From: Candidatus Methylomirabilota bacterium
Lineage (GTDB): Bacteria > Methylomirabilota > Methylomirabilia > Rokubacteriales > CSP1-6
Assembly: GCA_036002485.1 (NCBI GenBank)
Contig: DASYTI010000209.1
Coordinates: 1-33,023 of the forward strand
DNA length: 33,023 nucleotides
Direction: 5' to 3'
Part shown: piece by piece, positions 24,267 through 32,150 of the stretch
How the letters are laid out: each line of letters starts with the position of its first letter
How positions within the stretch are numbered: position 1 is the first letter of the stretch
Position numbers and translations under genes: made by a program
The notes under the pieces: model-generated
Seen by the model: only the letters and a program-made list of their open reading frames with translations
What the model was told of the DNA's origin: nothing
The model's database searches: none

Positions 24267-26201
24267 ATGGCGAAGGTGATCGGCATTGACCTCGGCACGA
24301 CGAATTCGGTGGTCGCGGTGGTGGAAGGTGGAGATCCCACCGTGATCGCCAACCAGGAAGGCAGCCGCCTGACCCCCTCGGTGGTGGCCTTCACGAAGGA
24401 AGGGGAAACCCTGATAGGGCAGGTGGCGAAGCGTCAGGCCATCACCAACCCCGACAACACCATCTTCTCGATCAAGCGCTTCATGGGTCGGCGATTCGAT
24501 GAGGTGCTGCAGGAGGCGAAGCTCGTCCCCTACAAGGTCATCAAGGCCCAGAACGGCGACGTCCGCATCGAGGCCAGGGGCAAAGAGTATGCTCCACCCG
24601 AGATCTCCGCGCTGGTGTTGAGAAAGCTCAAGGAGGCTGCGGAGGCTTACCTCGGCGAGAAGGTGACCCAGGCCGTCATCACCGTGCCGGCTTACTTCAA
24701 CGACAGCCAGCGCCAGGCCACCAAGGACGCGGGGGCGATCGCCGGGCTCGAAGTGCTCCGCATTGTCAACGAGCCCACGGCAGCGGCCCTGGCGTATGGA
24801 CTGGACAAGAAGAAGGACGAGACGGTGGCCGTGTACGATCTGGGTGGCGGCACCTTCGACATCTCGATTCTCGAGATCGGCGAGGGTGTGGTCGAGGTCA
24901 AGGCGACGAACGGAGACACCCATCTGGGCGGCGACGACTTCGACCAGAAGGTCATGGATTGGATCGCCGACGAGTTCAAGCGGGAGAACGGGATCGATCT
25001 GCGCAAGGACCGCATGGCGCTCCAGCGGCTCAAAGAGGCCGCGGAGAAGGCCAAGTGCGAGCTCTCGACCGTGATCCAGACCGAGATCAACCTGCCCTTT
25101 ATCACGGCCGACGCCACGGGCCCCAAGCACTTGGTGTTGACCCTCACGCGGGCCAAGCTCGAGTCGCTCGTGGCGGATCTGATCGAGCGCAGCCTGGGCC
25201 CCTGCCGCGAGGCCATGCGCCAGGCGGGCGTGACAGCCGGAGACCTGGACGAGGTCATCCTCGTGGGCGGGCAGACGCGCATGCCCAAGGTGCAGGAGGA
25301 CGTCAAGAAGCTCTTCGGCAAGGATCCGAACAGGACCGTCAACCCCGACGAGGTGGTGGCGGTGGGCGCCGCGGTGCAGGCGGCGGTGCTCACGGGTGAA
25401 GTCAAGGACTTGCTGCTCCTCGACGTGACGCCGCTGTCCCTCGGCATCGAGACGCTGGGCGGAGTCATGACCAGGCTCATCGAGGCCAATACCACGATTC
25501 CCACGAAGAAGACGGAGACCTTCACCACGGCCTCGGACAGCCAGCCCTCGGTCGAGGTGCACGTGCTCCAGGGCGAGCGGCCCATGGCCCGTGACAACCG
25601 CACCCTCGGGCGCTTCCACCTCGATGGCATTCCTCCGGCTCCGCGTGGGGTGCCGCAGGTCGAGGTGACCTTCGACATCGACGCCAACGGCATCCTCAAC
25701 GTCTCGGCGCGCGACAAGGCGACGAGCAAGCAGCAGAACATCACCATCACGGCCTCGTCCGGCCTCACCAAGGACGAGATCGACAAGATGAAGAAGGAAG
25801 CGGAAGCCAACGCGGCCGAGGACGCGAAGAGCCGCGAGGTGATCGAGGTCAAGAACCAGTGCGACTCGCTGATCTACTCGACGGAGCGGACGCTCCGGGA
25901 CTACGGCGACAAGATCCCCGCCGAGGACAAGCAGGGCATCGAGGCCGCCATGTCAGAGGCGCGCGAGGCCCTCAAGGGCGAGGACCTCGAGCGCATCAAG
26001 CGGGCGCAGGAGGCGCTGACCAAGGCCTCGCACAAGCTGGCGGAAGTGATGTACCGCGAAGCGCAGGCGGCCGGCCAGCCGGGACCGGGCCCCCAAGGCG
26101 CTGGGCAGGCGGGCGCGACCGGCGCCCCCGGCGACCGGGCTCCCAAGAGCGACGTCGTGGATGCCGAGTTCGAGGATCTCGGCGACAAGGGCAAGAACTG
26201 A
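24267..26201 (+). CDS. dnaK: Molecular chaperone DnaK (Hsp70)
   Basis: A 644-residue ATP-dependent Hsp70. The nucleotide-binding domain (1-about 380) has [50 protein letters not shown] and [13 protein letters not shown]. The linker [15 protein letters not shown] is followed by the substrate-binding beta domain and helical lid. The C-terminal tail ends in [13 protein letters not shown], the conserved tail motif of bacterial DnaK, after a Gly/Pro/Ala-rich stretch. It is followed after 6 bp by the DnaJ-type gene. The cognate nucleotide exchange factor grpE is not in the window, although it is commonly linked to dnaK. Confidence 0.98.
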   Translation: MAKVIGIDLGTTNSVVAVVEGGDPTVIANQEGSRLTPSVVAFTKEGETLIGQVAKRQAITNPDNTIFSIKRFMGRRFDEVLQEAKLVPYKVIKAQNGDVRIEARGKEYAPPEISALVLRKLKEAAEAYLGEKVTQAVITVPAYFNDSQRQATKDAGAIAGLEVLRIVNEPTAAALAYGLDKKKDETVAVYDLGGGTFDISILEIGEGVVEVKATNGDTHLGGDDFDQKVMDWIADEFKRENGIDLRKDRMALQRLKEAAEKAKCELSTVIQTEINLPFITADATGPKHLVLTLTRAKLESLVADLIERSLGPCREAMRQAGVTAGDLDEVILVGGQTRMPKVQEDVKKLFGKDPNRTVNPDEVVAVGAAVQAAVLTGEVKDLLLLDVTPLSLGIETLGGVMTRLIEANTTIPTKKTETFTTASDSQPSVEVHVLQGERPMARDNRTLGRFHLDGIPPAPRGVPQVEVTFDIDANGILNVSARDKATSKQQNITITASSGLTKDEIDKMKKEAEANAAEDAKSREVIEVKNQCDSLIYSTERTLRDYGDKIPAEDKQGIEAAMSEAREALKGEDLERIKRAQEALTKASHKLAEVMYREAQAAGQPGPGPQGAGQAGATGAPGDRAPKSDVVDAEFEDLGDKGKN

Positions 26202-26207
26202 GGCCGC

Positions 26208-27200
26208 ATGTCCCGTGACTACTACGCGGTTCTCGAGATTGGCGTCGGGGCGACGCCTGCGCAAGTCAAGCGGGCGTATCAGCGCCTGGCCCGGCGGTAC
26301 TCGCCGGACATCAATTTCTGGGACCGCGATACTCAGGCCCTCTTCGAGGAGATCGTCGAAGCCTATCGCGTGCTGAGCGATCCCTCCGCGCGGGGCGTCT
26401 ACGATCGCCACGGGGGTCAAGGCCGTTCACGGCCGGAGAGGGCCAATCCGAAGTCTGCTTTCGGAGGCCGCCGGGGCGACGATGCCCACGTCGCCGTGGA
26501 GCTGTCGTTCGTCCAGGCGGCCTCCGGGGCCTCCGCCGATGTCACCGTCGAGCGCCTCGGGTCGTGTGAGACGTGTGACGGCACGGGCGGCCGCCCCCAT
26601 GCCCCCACCTCGCGCTGCGAGCACTGCGCGGGCGCCGGCACGGTCTGGCGACGCGAAGGAACGCTGACGGCGGACCGCTGTCCCGCCTGCGGCGGCACCG
26701 GCGAGCGGGTCAGCGAGCCGTGCCCCGATTGCCGCGGCCGCGGGCTGCGCCCGGAGCGGACGACGGTGCCGGTGGCCATCCCCGCCGGGGTGGACTCCGG
26801 CGCTCAGATTCGCGTGGCGGGAGAAGGTGATGCCGGACCAGGGGGAGGGCCGAGGGGCGACCTGATCGTCATAGCCCGAGTGCACGAGGACCCTGCCTTC
26901 ACGCGCAAGGGCGACAACCTCCACGTGGAGACGCACGTCACCGTCGCCGAGGCCGTCCTGGGCGCGCGGGTGCCCGTACGGACTCTCGAGGGCACGGCGG
27001 AGCTGGTGGTGCCGCCGGGTACCCAGAGCGGCCAAGTCCTGAGACTGCGCGGGCGCGGGCTGCCGCGGCTCACCAGTCCTGGCCGCGGCGATCTCTTCGT
27101 CACCGTGCGCGTCGAGATTCCGCGCGGCATCGACGCGCGGACCCAGGAGCTCTTTCGCGAGCTCGGCCGGCTGCTCCCGCGACAGGGAGTGGGGTCGTGA
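26208..27200 (+). CDS. dnaJ: DnaJ-type co-chaperone with SPD instead of HPD
   Basis: A 330-residue Hsp40 of the class I layout. The J domain (about 4-68) has YYAVLEIGVGATPAQVKRAYQ and FEEIVEAYRVLSDPSARGVYDR. However, the loop between helices II and III reads RRYSPDIN: the invariant HPD is SPD (Ser32, codon TCG at 26301-26303). His in HPD is required in characterised DnaJ proteins to stimulate DnaK ATPase. The G/F region is very short. All four zinc motifs CxxCxGxG are intact (Cys120/123, 137/140, 158/161, 172/175), and a normal C-terminal substrate-binding region follows. It overlaps hspR by 4 bp. It may be a client-binding holdase, a J protein with altered DnaK contact, or part of the HspR circuit. 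The base call itself needs checking against relatives. Confidence 0.9.
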   Translation: MSRDYYAVLEIGVGATPAQVKRAYQRLARRYSPDINFWDRDTQALFEEIVEAYRVLSDPSARGVYDRHGGQGRSRPERANPKSAFGGRRGDDAHVAVELSFVQAASGASADVTVERLGSCETCDGTGGRPHAPTSRCEHCAGAGTVWRREGTLTADRCPACGGTGERVSEPCPDCRGRGLRPERTTVPVAIPAGVDSGAQIRVAGEGDAGPGGGPRGDLIVIARVHEDPAFTRKGDNLHVETHVTVAEAVLGARVPVRTLEGTAELVVPPGTQSGQVLRLRGRGLPRLTSPGRGDLFVTVRVEIPRGIDARTQELFRELGRLLPRQGVGS

Positions 27201-27583
27201 CAGACAAGGGCAAGCCCCTCTACATGATCGGTGTGGTCGCCGACATGCTGAAGCTTCATCCCCAGACCCTGCGCATGTACGAAAAGAAGGGGTTGATCAG
27301 GCCTTCGCGCACGGAAGGGCGGACCCGGATGTACTCGGCCGGCGACGTCGACGAGATCGCCCGGGTCATCCGGCTCGCTCGGGACCTCGGGGTGAATCTG
27401 GCGGGCATCGAGATCATCCTAAAGATGAGACGGCGGATGCTCGATATGCAGACTCAGATCGAGGACCTGACGAGCTACGTGCAGGGAGAGATGGGGGAGA
27501 TGCGCGATCCAGCCGTCCGCGGCCGCAGCGAGGCCCTGGTGCGGGCCGCCTCGACCCAGCTGAAGCCCGTGGACCTCTTCTGA
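27197..27583 (+). CDS. hspR: MerR-family heat-shock repressor HspR
   Basis: A 128-residue transcription factor with an N-terminal MerR winged helix (about 9-77): YMIGVVADMLKLHPQTLRMYEKKGLIRPSR-type recognition region, RMYSAGDVDEIARVIRLARDLGVNLAGIE. A short coiled coil (about 78-110) follows. There is no metal-binding Cys set, and the LHPQTLRxYE pattern together with the position after dnaK-dnaJ identifies it as HspR. HspR represses dnaK operons by binding HAIR repeats, in some bacteria with DnaK as co-repressor. The GTG start (27197-27199) overlaps the dnaJ stop as GTGA, so the repressor is made in proportion to the chaperones. A degenerate HAIR-like site is present at the hsp20 promoter. Confidence 0.9.
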   Translation: MTDKGKPLYMIGVVADMLKLHPQTLRMYEKKGLIRPSRTEGRTRMYSAGDVDEIARVIRLARDLGVNLAGIEIILKMRRRMLDMQTQIEDLTSYVQGEMGEMRDPAVRGRSEALVRAASTQLKPVDLF

Positions 27584-27605
27584 GCGGGCGGAAAGGACGC
27601 ATGCG

Positions 27606-30068
27606 ATGACGGACAAGATGAAGACAGACGGCGGGCCGGCGGACATGGCCGTGCCGGAGATCGTTTCGATCCTGCCCCTGCGCGATCTGGTGGTGTTCCC
27701 GCACGCCGTCCTGCCCCTGGCCGCCGGGCGCGAGTCCTCCCTTCGCTTGATCGAGGACGCGGTTCGCGCGGGCCGACCCATCGGCACCTTCGGTCAGCTC
27801 GACGCGACCATGGACGCGCCGACGGAGAACGACCTGCACAGGATCGGCACCTTCACGGCCATCCACAAGGTGATCAAGCAGCCCGATGGGCCTGTTCGGC
27901 TGGCCGTGCAGGGGCTGTCGCGCATCCGCCTGATCGAAGTGGTCCAGACCCACCCCTTCATGAAGGCGCGGGTGGAAGAGGTGGTCGAGACCATGCCGCC
28001 CGCCGGTGACCTCGAGAGCGAAGCCCTGGTGCGCACGGCCACGACCGTGTTCCGCAAGATCGTGGAGCTCTCGCCGCATCTGCCCGACGAGCTGGCCGAG
28101 GCCATCGCCAACGTCACGCACGCGGGGCGGGTCGCCGACGCCATCGCGGCGTCGCTGCCCTCGCTGACTCCCCAGGCCAAGCAGGAGCTGCTGGCCACGG
28201 CCGACGTCAAGGCACGCCTCCAGCGGCTCGTCGCCCTCCTGACCAAGGAGGCCGAGGTGCTCGAGCTCGGCTCGCGCATCCAGTCCCAGGTCGAATCCGA
28301 GGTCGGCAAGGGCCAGCGGGACTACTACCTCCGGGAGCAGCTCAAGGCCATCCAGAAGGAGCTCGGCCAGAGCGACGATCGCACCCAGGAGATCGACGAG
28401 CTGCGCGGCAAGATCGAGGCGGCCGGCATGACCGAGGAAGCGAAGAAGGAGGCTCTGCGCGAGCTCGACCGCCTCGCCAAGATGCCGCCCGCCGCCGCCG
28501 AGTACACGGTGGCGCGGACCTACCTCGAATGGCTGGTGGCGCTGCCGTGGAGCAAGGAGACGGAGGACACGCTCGACCTGGTGCAGGCACGGACCGTCCT
28601 CGACGACGACCACTCGGGGCTCGAGAAGGTGAAGGAGCGCATTCTCGAGTATCTCGCCGTCAAGAGCATGCGCCCGGTCGGTCGGGACCCCATCCTCTGC
28701 TTCGTGGGTCCTCCCGGCGTGGGCAAGACCTCGCTGGGGCGTTCCATCGCGCGGGCCCTGGGACGGAAATTCCACCGGATCTCGCTCGGCGGCATGCGGG
28801 ATGAGGCGGAGATCCGCGGGCATCGCCGCACCTATATCGGGGCGCTCCCCGGGCAGATCATCCAGGGGTTGCGCCGCGCCGAGTCCAAGAATCCCGTCCT
28901 GATGCTCGACGAGATCGACAAGCTCGGGATGGACTTCCGGGGTGATCCCGCCTCGGCGTTGCTCGAGGTGCTCGATCCGGAGCAGAACGTCGCCTTCCGG
29001 GACCACTACGTGGACGTGGCGTTCGATCTCTCGCGCGTGCTCTTCATCACCACGGCCAACATGCTCGACACGGTGCCCCCGGCCCTCCGGGACCGGATGG
29101 AGATCATCGAGCTGCCGGGTTACACGGAGGAGGAGAAGGTCCAGATCGCGCGCAAGCATCTCGTGCCCAAGCAGGTCCGCGACCATGGACTGACGACCAC
29201 GGGGGGATCGACGACCAGCGAGGGAGCGACCACGGGCGGCGAGGCCGCGCAGATCCGCTTCACGGACGCCGCCCTCACCAACCTGATCCGCCACTATACG
29301 CGCGAGGCGGGGCTGCGGAATCTCGAGCGCGAGATCGCCACCATCACGCGCAAGATCGCCAAGCGCCGGGTCGAGGGCCACGTGGAGCTGGTCGAGGTGA
29401 CGCCAGATCTGGTCGGTGAGCTTCTCGGCGCGCCCCGCTTCCTCGTCGAGGAGCTCGAGGAGCGCACGCGCATCCCCGGAGTCACGGTCGGTCTGGCCTG
29501 GACTCCCGCGGGAGGCGACATTCTCTTCATCGAGGCCACCCGCATGAAGGGCAGCAAGACGCTCACCCTCACCGGCCAGCTCGGAGACGTGATGAAGGAG
29601 TCGGCCCAGGCCGCGCTGTCCTGGGTGCGCTCCCACGCCACCGAGCTCGGCATCCGCTCCGACTTCTGGGAGACGTCGGACATCCATGTCCACATCCCCG
29701 CGGGCGCCATCCCCAAGGATGGGCCATCGGCGGGTGTGACCATGGTGACGGCGCTGGCCTCCCTCATGAGCAGTCGCCCGGTCAAGCCGCGTCTGGCCAT
29801 GACGGGCGAGGTGACGCTCTCGGGCCGGGTGCTGGCCGTGGGCGGCATAAAGGAAAAGGTGCTGGCCGCGCGTCGCGCGGGCGTGACGACGGTGATCCTG
29901 CCGCGTCGGAACGAGAAGAACCTGCTCGAGGACGTGCCGAAGCATCTGCGCGAATCCATGACCTTCCATCTCGTGGATTCGGTCGAGGAGGCCCTGGATC
30001 TCGCGCTCGAGGACGCCCTTCCGAGAAGCGGCCGGATGAAGGACGCCCTGGTGCCCTCGCGGAACTGA
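27606..30068 (+). CDS. lon: ATP-dependent protease Lon
   Basis: An 820-residue LonA-type protease. The N-terminal substrate domain spans about 17-205 (ILPLRDLVVFPHAVLPL), followed by a helical region (205-310, QRDYYLREQLKAIQKELG). The AAA+ module has Walker A GPPGVGKT at 368-375 and Walker B VLMLDEIDK at about 431-439. The protease domain has catalytic Ser708 (KDGPSAG) and Lys751 (GGIKEKVLAARR). A Thr/Gly/Ser-rich insertion at about 529-548 lies in the small alpha domain, where E. coli Lon has no such low-complexity stretch. It begins 22 bp after hspR with AAAGGA upstream, and an out-of-frame ATG at 27601 just before. It is the last gene of the stress operon, so proteolysis and chaperones are co-regulated. 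Confidence 0.97.
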   Translation: MTDKMKTDGGPADMAVPEIVSILPLRDLVVFPHAVLPLAAGRESSLRLIEDAVRAGRPIGTFGQLDATMDAPTENDLHRIGTFTAIHKVIKQPDGPVRLAVQGLSRIRLIEVVQTHPFMKARVEEVVETMPPAGDLESEALVRTATTVFRKIVELSPHLPDELAEAIANVTHAGRVADAIAASLPSLTPQAKQELLATADVKARLQRLVALLTKEAEVLELGSRIQSQVESEVGKGQRDYYLREQLKAIQKELGQSDDRTQEIDELRGKIEAAGMTEEAKKEALRELDRLAKMPPAAAEYTVARTYLEWLVALPWSKETEDTLDLVQARTVLDDDHSGLEKVKERILEYLAVKSMRPVGRDPILCFVGPPGVGKTSLGRSIARALGRKFHRISLGGMRDEAEIRGHRRTYIGALPGQIIQGLRRAESKNPVLMLDEIDKLGMDFRGDPASALLEVLDPEQNVAFRDHYVDVAFDLSRVLFITTANMLDTVPPALRDRMEIIELPGYTEEEKVQIARKHLVPKQVRDHGLTTTGGSTTSEGATTGGEAAQIRFTDAALTNLIRHYTREAGLRNLEREIATITRKIAKRRVEGHVELVEVTPDLVGELLGAPRFLVEELEERTRIPGVTVGLAWTPAGGDILFIEATRMKGSKTLTLTGQLGDVMKESAQAALSWVRSHATELGIRSDFWETSDIHVHIPAGAIPKDGPSAGVTMVTALASLMSSRPVKPRLAMTGEVTLSGRVLAVGGIKEKVLAARRAGVTTVILPRRNEKNLLEDVPKHLRESMTFHLVDSVEEALDLALEDALPRSGRMKDALVPSRN

Positions 30069-30094
30069 GCGTCAACTAGCCGTACTGGAAGGAC

Positions 30095-30125
30095 AAATCG
30101 GCTGCCGCGACCCGGCAGCCGATTT
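30095..30125 (+). terminator. Terminator of the hsp20-lon operon
   Basis: A perfect 12-bp stem (30095-30106 with 30114-30125) with a 7-base loop lies 26 bp after the lon stop. The stem ends in AAA/TTT pairs and is followed by CAGTTT, a weak U tract. It is the only strong hairpin in the lon to lytic transglycosylase gap (30069-30167). Confidence 0.8.
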
Positions 30126-30167
30126 CAGTTTACGCAAGAGGGCCCGGTCCGCTATGTTCGATCCATT

Positions 30168-30851
30168 GTGCTCCGCGCCCTCGTGATCTCCTCACTGCTG
30201 CTCCTCTCCGCCCTCCCCACCGAGGCGGCGGGCTCCTCTCTCTATCGCTGGGAGGACGGCGAGGGCGTGGCCCACTTCACCAATGCGCCCACGGACGGCC
30301 GCTTCCGCCGCCTCGGCGCGCTCTCCTCAGGTACCGCGCAGGGCTGGCTGCGGCTCCCCGAGGCCGTGCGCACGCACTATGGCGACGAGATCCGCGAGAT
30401 GGCGACGCGCCACGGTGTCGCGCCCGACCTGGTCGAGGCGGTGATCCGGGTCGAGTCGGCCTTCAACCCTCGGGCCGTGTCGAACAAGGGCGCCCAGGGG
30501 CTGATGCAGCTCATGCCGCGCACCGCCTCCGCGCTCGGGGTGCGCAATGCCTTCGATCCGCGCGAGAACATCGAGGGCGGCGTGCGTCACCTGCGCTATC
30601 TGCTCGACCGGTACCCGGGGAATACGGCCCTGGCCCTGGCCGCCTACAATGCGGGCGAGAAGGCGGTGGACAACTACGGCGGCGTCCCGCCATATGCCGA
30701 GACCCAGCAATACGTGCAGAAGATCCTCGGCACGGGTGGCTGGTCGGGAACGCGGTCGGTGCGGACCATCATCTTCCGTTACACGGAGTCAGACGGGACG
30801 GTCACCTACAGCAATGTCCCGAGGGGAACAGCAGGTCCGAGCTTTCGCTAG
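30168..30851 (+). CDS. Secreted SLT-type lytic transglycosylase
   Basis: A 227-residue exported murein lyase. The signal peptide (about 1-21) ends near TEAA. A short DUF4124-like module follows ([19 protein letters not shown], 23-41). The goose-lysozyme-like SLT domain runs from about 68 to 190, with catalytic Glu96 in [23 protein letters not shown] and the AYNAGEKAV motif at about 159-167. The C terminus repeats a DUF4124-like strand pattern ([18 protein letters not shown]), so the catalytic domain is bracketed by two related modules. The start is GTG at 30168-30170. A weak TTTACG-18-TATGTT pair ends only 10 bases before it, so the message could be nearly leaderless. Such enzymes open peptidoglycan for envelope machines, but a link to the pilus is only suggestive. 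Confidence 0.9.
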   Translation: MLRALVISSLLLLSALPTEAAGSSLYRWEDGEGVAHFTNAPTDGRFRRLGALSSGTAQGWLRLPEAVRTHYGDEIREMATRHGVAPDLVEAVIRVESAFNPRAVSNKGAQGLMQLMPRTASALGVRNAFDPRENIEGGVRHLRYLLDRYPGNTALALAAYNAGEKAVDNYGGVPPYAETQQYVQKILGTGGWSGTRSVRTIIFRYTESDGTVTYSNVPRGTAGPSFR

Positions 30852-31131
30852 CGCGCCGGACCGATAAGCTTCGCCAGATCGATTCAGCCCTCGCCTCGCC
30901 GGTCTCCTCGCCTGCGGCTCGTCGGCACCATCTCGGCTCGAAGGTCCACTCAGCCCTCGCCTCGCGCCTTCGTCGCTCAGCTCGAAGGATCACGTTCTCG
31001 GTCGCAGCCCTCAACGTATAACCGCATACGCCTCGGGCTGGCTCCTCCCTCGGGCGTGGCATTTCGAGATGAGGGGCGCAGCCCCGAGGCGAGGGCTGAG
31101 TTGAGGTGGCTCGCTTCTCGCTCCGGCGCGA
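30852..31131. repeat. Intergenic region with direct and inverted repeats
   Basis: This 280-bp gap between two genes that face each other holds no credible gene. The 14-mer CAGCCCTCGCCTCG occurs at 30885-30898 and again at 30951-30964. The longer CTCAGCCCTCGCCTCG (30949-30964) is exactly inverted at 31085-31100. A related GCTCGAAGG(T/A)(C/T)CAC segment occurs at about 30936-30949 and 30980-30994. The inverted pair could form a long hairpin between convergent transcripts. The pattern looks like a REP-like intergenic family rather than an insertion sequence. Confidence 0.65.
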
Positions 31132-31560
31132 CTAGCGTCGCTTCCAGACAGTGTCGAGAAAGCGGTCGAGGAAGCCGTCCTTGATGAAGATCTCCACCGC
31201 CTCGCGCGTCGCCTCCTGATCCATCCCCCACAGCGCCGCCCGCTTGCCGCCTTCCGGGGCGCACTGGACGAAGATCCGCTCGTCCCGCGTGTAGGCGACA
31301 GGCAGTCCCTCGTAGATCTGCGCCGCGAACGCGTTGACCCCCGGCCCGCCCACCGCGATGGCGGGGAAGAGCTCGGCCATCTCCTGATTGACCATCCACA
31401 TGTCGGTCACGACCACGCCGCTCCGGTTCTCGTCGCCTTCGCTCCGCGAGCCGATGGCGCGCTTGAGCTCGTAGGCGATGGGCCGGTCTTCCTCCTCGGG
31501 CAGGATGCCGTAGCCCACCACGAGGAGGACGGTCGAGCCGATATCGAAATAGCGGGGCAT
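31132..31560 (-). CDS. Unrecognised conserved-looking protein
   Basis: A 142-residue soluble-looking protein that I do not recognise. It begins MPRYFDIGSTVLLVVGYGI and contains VVVTDMWMVNQEMAELFPAI, then AVGGPGVNAFAAQIYEGLP, and a C terminus EAVEIFIKDGFLDRFLDTVW. The GGPGVN segment superficially recalls a loop of nucleotide- or substrate-binding folds, and the protein lacks a signal peptide or membrane helix. The ATG (31558-31560) overlaps the stop of the isochorismatase-type gene by one base (TGATG), so it is translationally coupled to it and likely works in the same process. The much longer open frame upstream is a shadow of the hydrolase gene. Confidence 0.7.
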   Translation of the reverse strand: MPRYFDIGSTVLLVVGYGILPEEEDRPIAYELKRAIGSRSEGDENRSGVVVTDMWMVNQEMAELFPAIAVGGPGVNAFAAQIYEGLPVAYTRDERIFVQCAPEGGKRAALWGMDQEATREAVEIFIKDGFLDRFLDTVWKRR

Positions 31561-32129
31561 CAGCGGATGAGACGGGCCAGTTCTCGGAAGTCCTCGGAAT
31601 CGGCCTGGCCGAGGAGCTGGAACATCAGCGTCTCGGTGGCGCTCACCACGGCGCCCGCCTGGCGCAGCTGCTCGGTGGCGAGCCGCCAGTTGGCCTGGGT
31701 GCGCGAGGTGATGGCATCGGCGGCGACGTGGACGGCCAGGTCCGCCCCGAGAAGGTCCAGAGCCGTCATGAGCACGCAGACATGCGCCTCGATGCCGGCC
31801 AGGATCACGCGGCGGGTGCCCAGTGTCTGAAGGCGCGCCCGTGCCTCCTCGGCCGCCCAGCACGAGAACACGACCTTGGCCACGGGCCGGACATCGGCGG
31901 GCAGCGCGTCGCGCAGCTCCTGCAAGGTGTGGCCGAGGCCCTTGGCATACTGCTCGGTCACGACGATGGACAGCTTGAGTCGCTTGGCCGTGGCCACGAG
32001 GATCTTGATGTTGCGCATGACCTCTTCGCGGTGATCGGCGTCCATGGCGGGGAAGAGCCGCTCCTGGACGTCCACGAGGAGAAGCGTGGTGCCCTCGCGG
32101 GGCAGGGTCATCGGGTGCGGAGTGTCCAT
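31560..32129 (-). CDS. Isochorismatase-family cysteine hydrolase
   Basis: A 189-residue alpha/beta hydrolase of the isochorismatase/YcaC superfamily. The catalytic triad is visible: Asp20 (in LLLVDVQERLF), Lys85 (in VAKVVFSCW) and Cys118 (in GIEAHVCVLMTALDLL), with the non-proline cis-peptide region before the Cys typical of the group. It lacks the aryl-carrier domain of true isochorismatases. Its substrate (an amide, ureide or nicotinamide-like compound) cannot be assigned. It lies 21 bp after comM and overlaps the next gene by one base, giving a comM-hydrolase-unknown operon. Confidence 0.88.
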   Translation of the reverse strand: MDTPHPMTLPREGTTLLLVDVQERLFPAMDADHREEVMRNIKILVATAKRLKLSIVVTEQYAKGLGHTLQELRDALPADVRPVAKVVFSCWAAEEARARLQTLGTRRVILAGIEAHVCVLMTALDLLGADLAVHVAADAITSRTQANWRLATEQLRQAGAVVSATETLMFQLLGQADSEDFRELARLIR

Positions 32130-32150
32130 GGGGATCTCCTTGGGGTCGGA

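Noticed and set aside
27414-29969. An 851-codon minus-strand frame opposite hspR and lon
   Set aside because: It is the antisense shadow of lon, whose catalytic motifs are complete. The composition is His/Arg/Leu-rich and shows no recognisable domain.
30852-31131. Possible CRISPR or tRNA in the repeat-bearing gap
   Set aside because: The repeats are few, unevenly spaced and partly inverted, unlike a CRISPR array. No cloverleaf or T-arm signature could be found.
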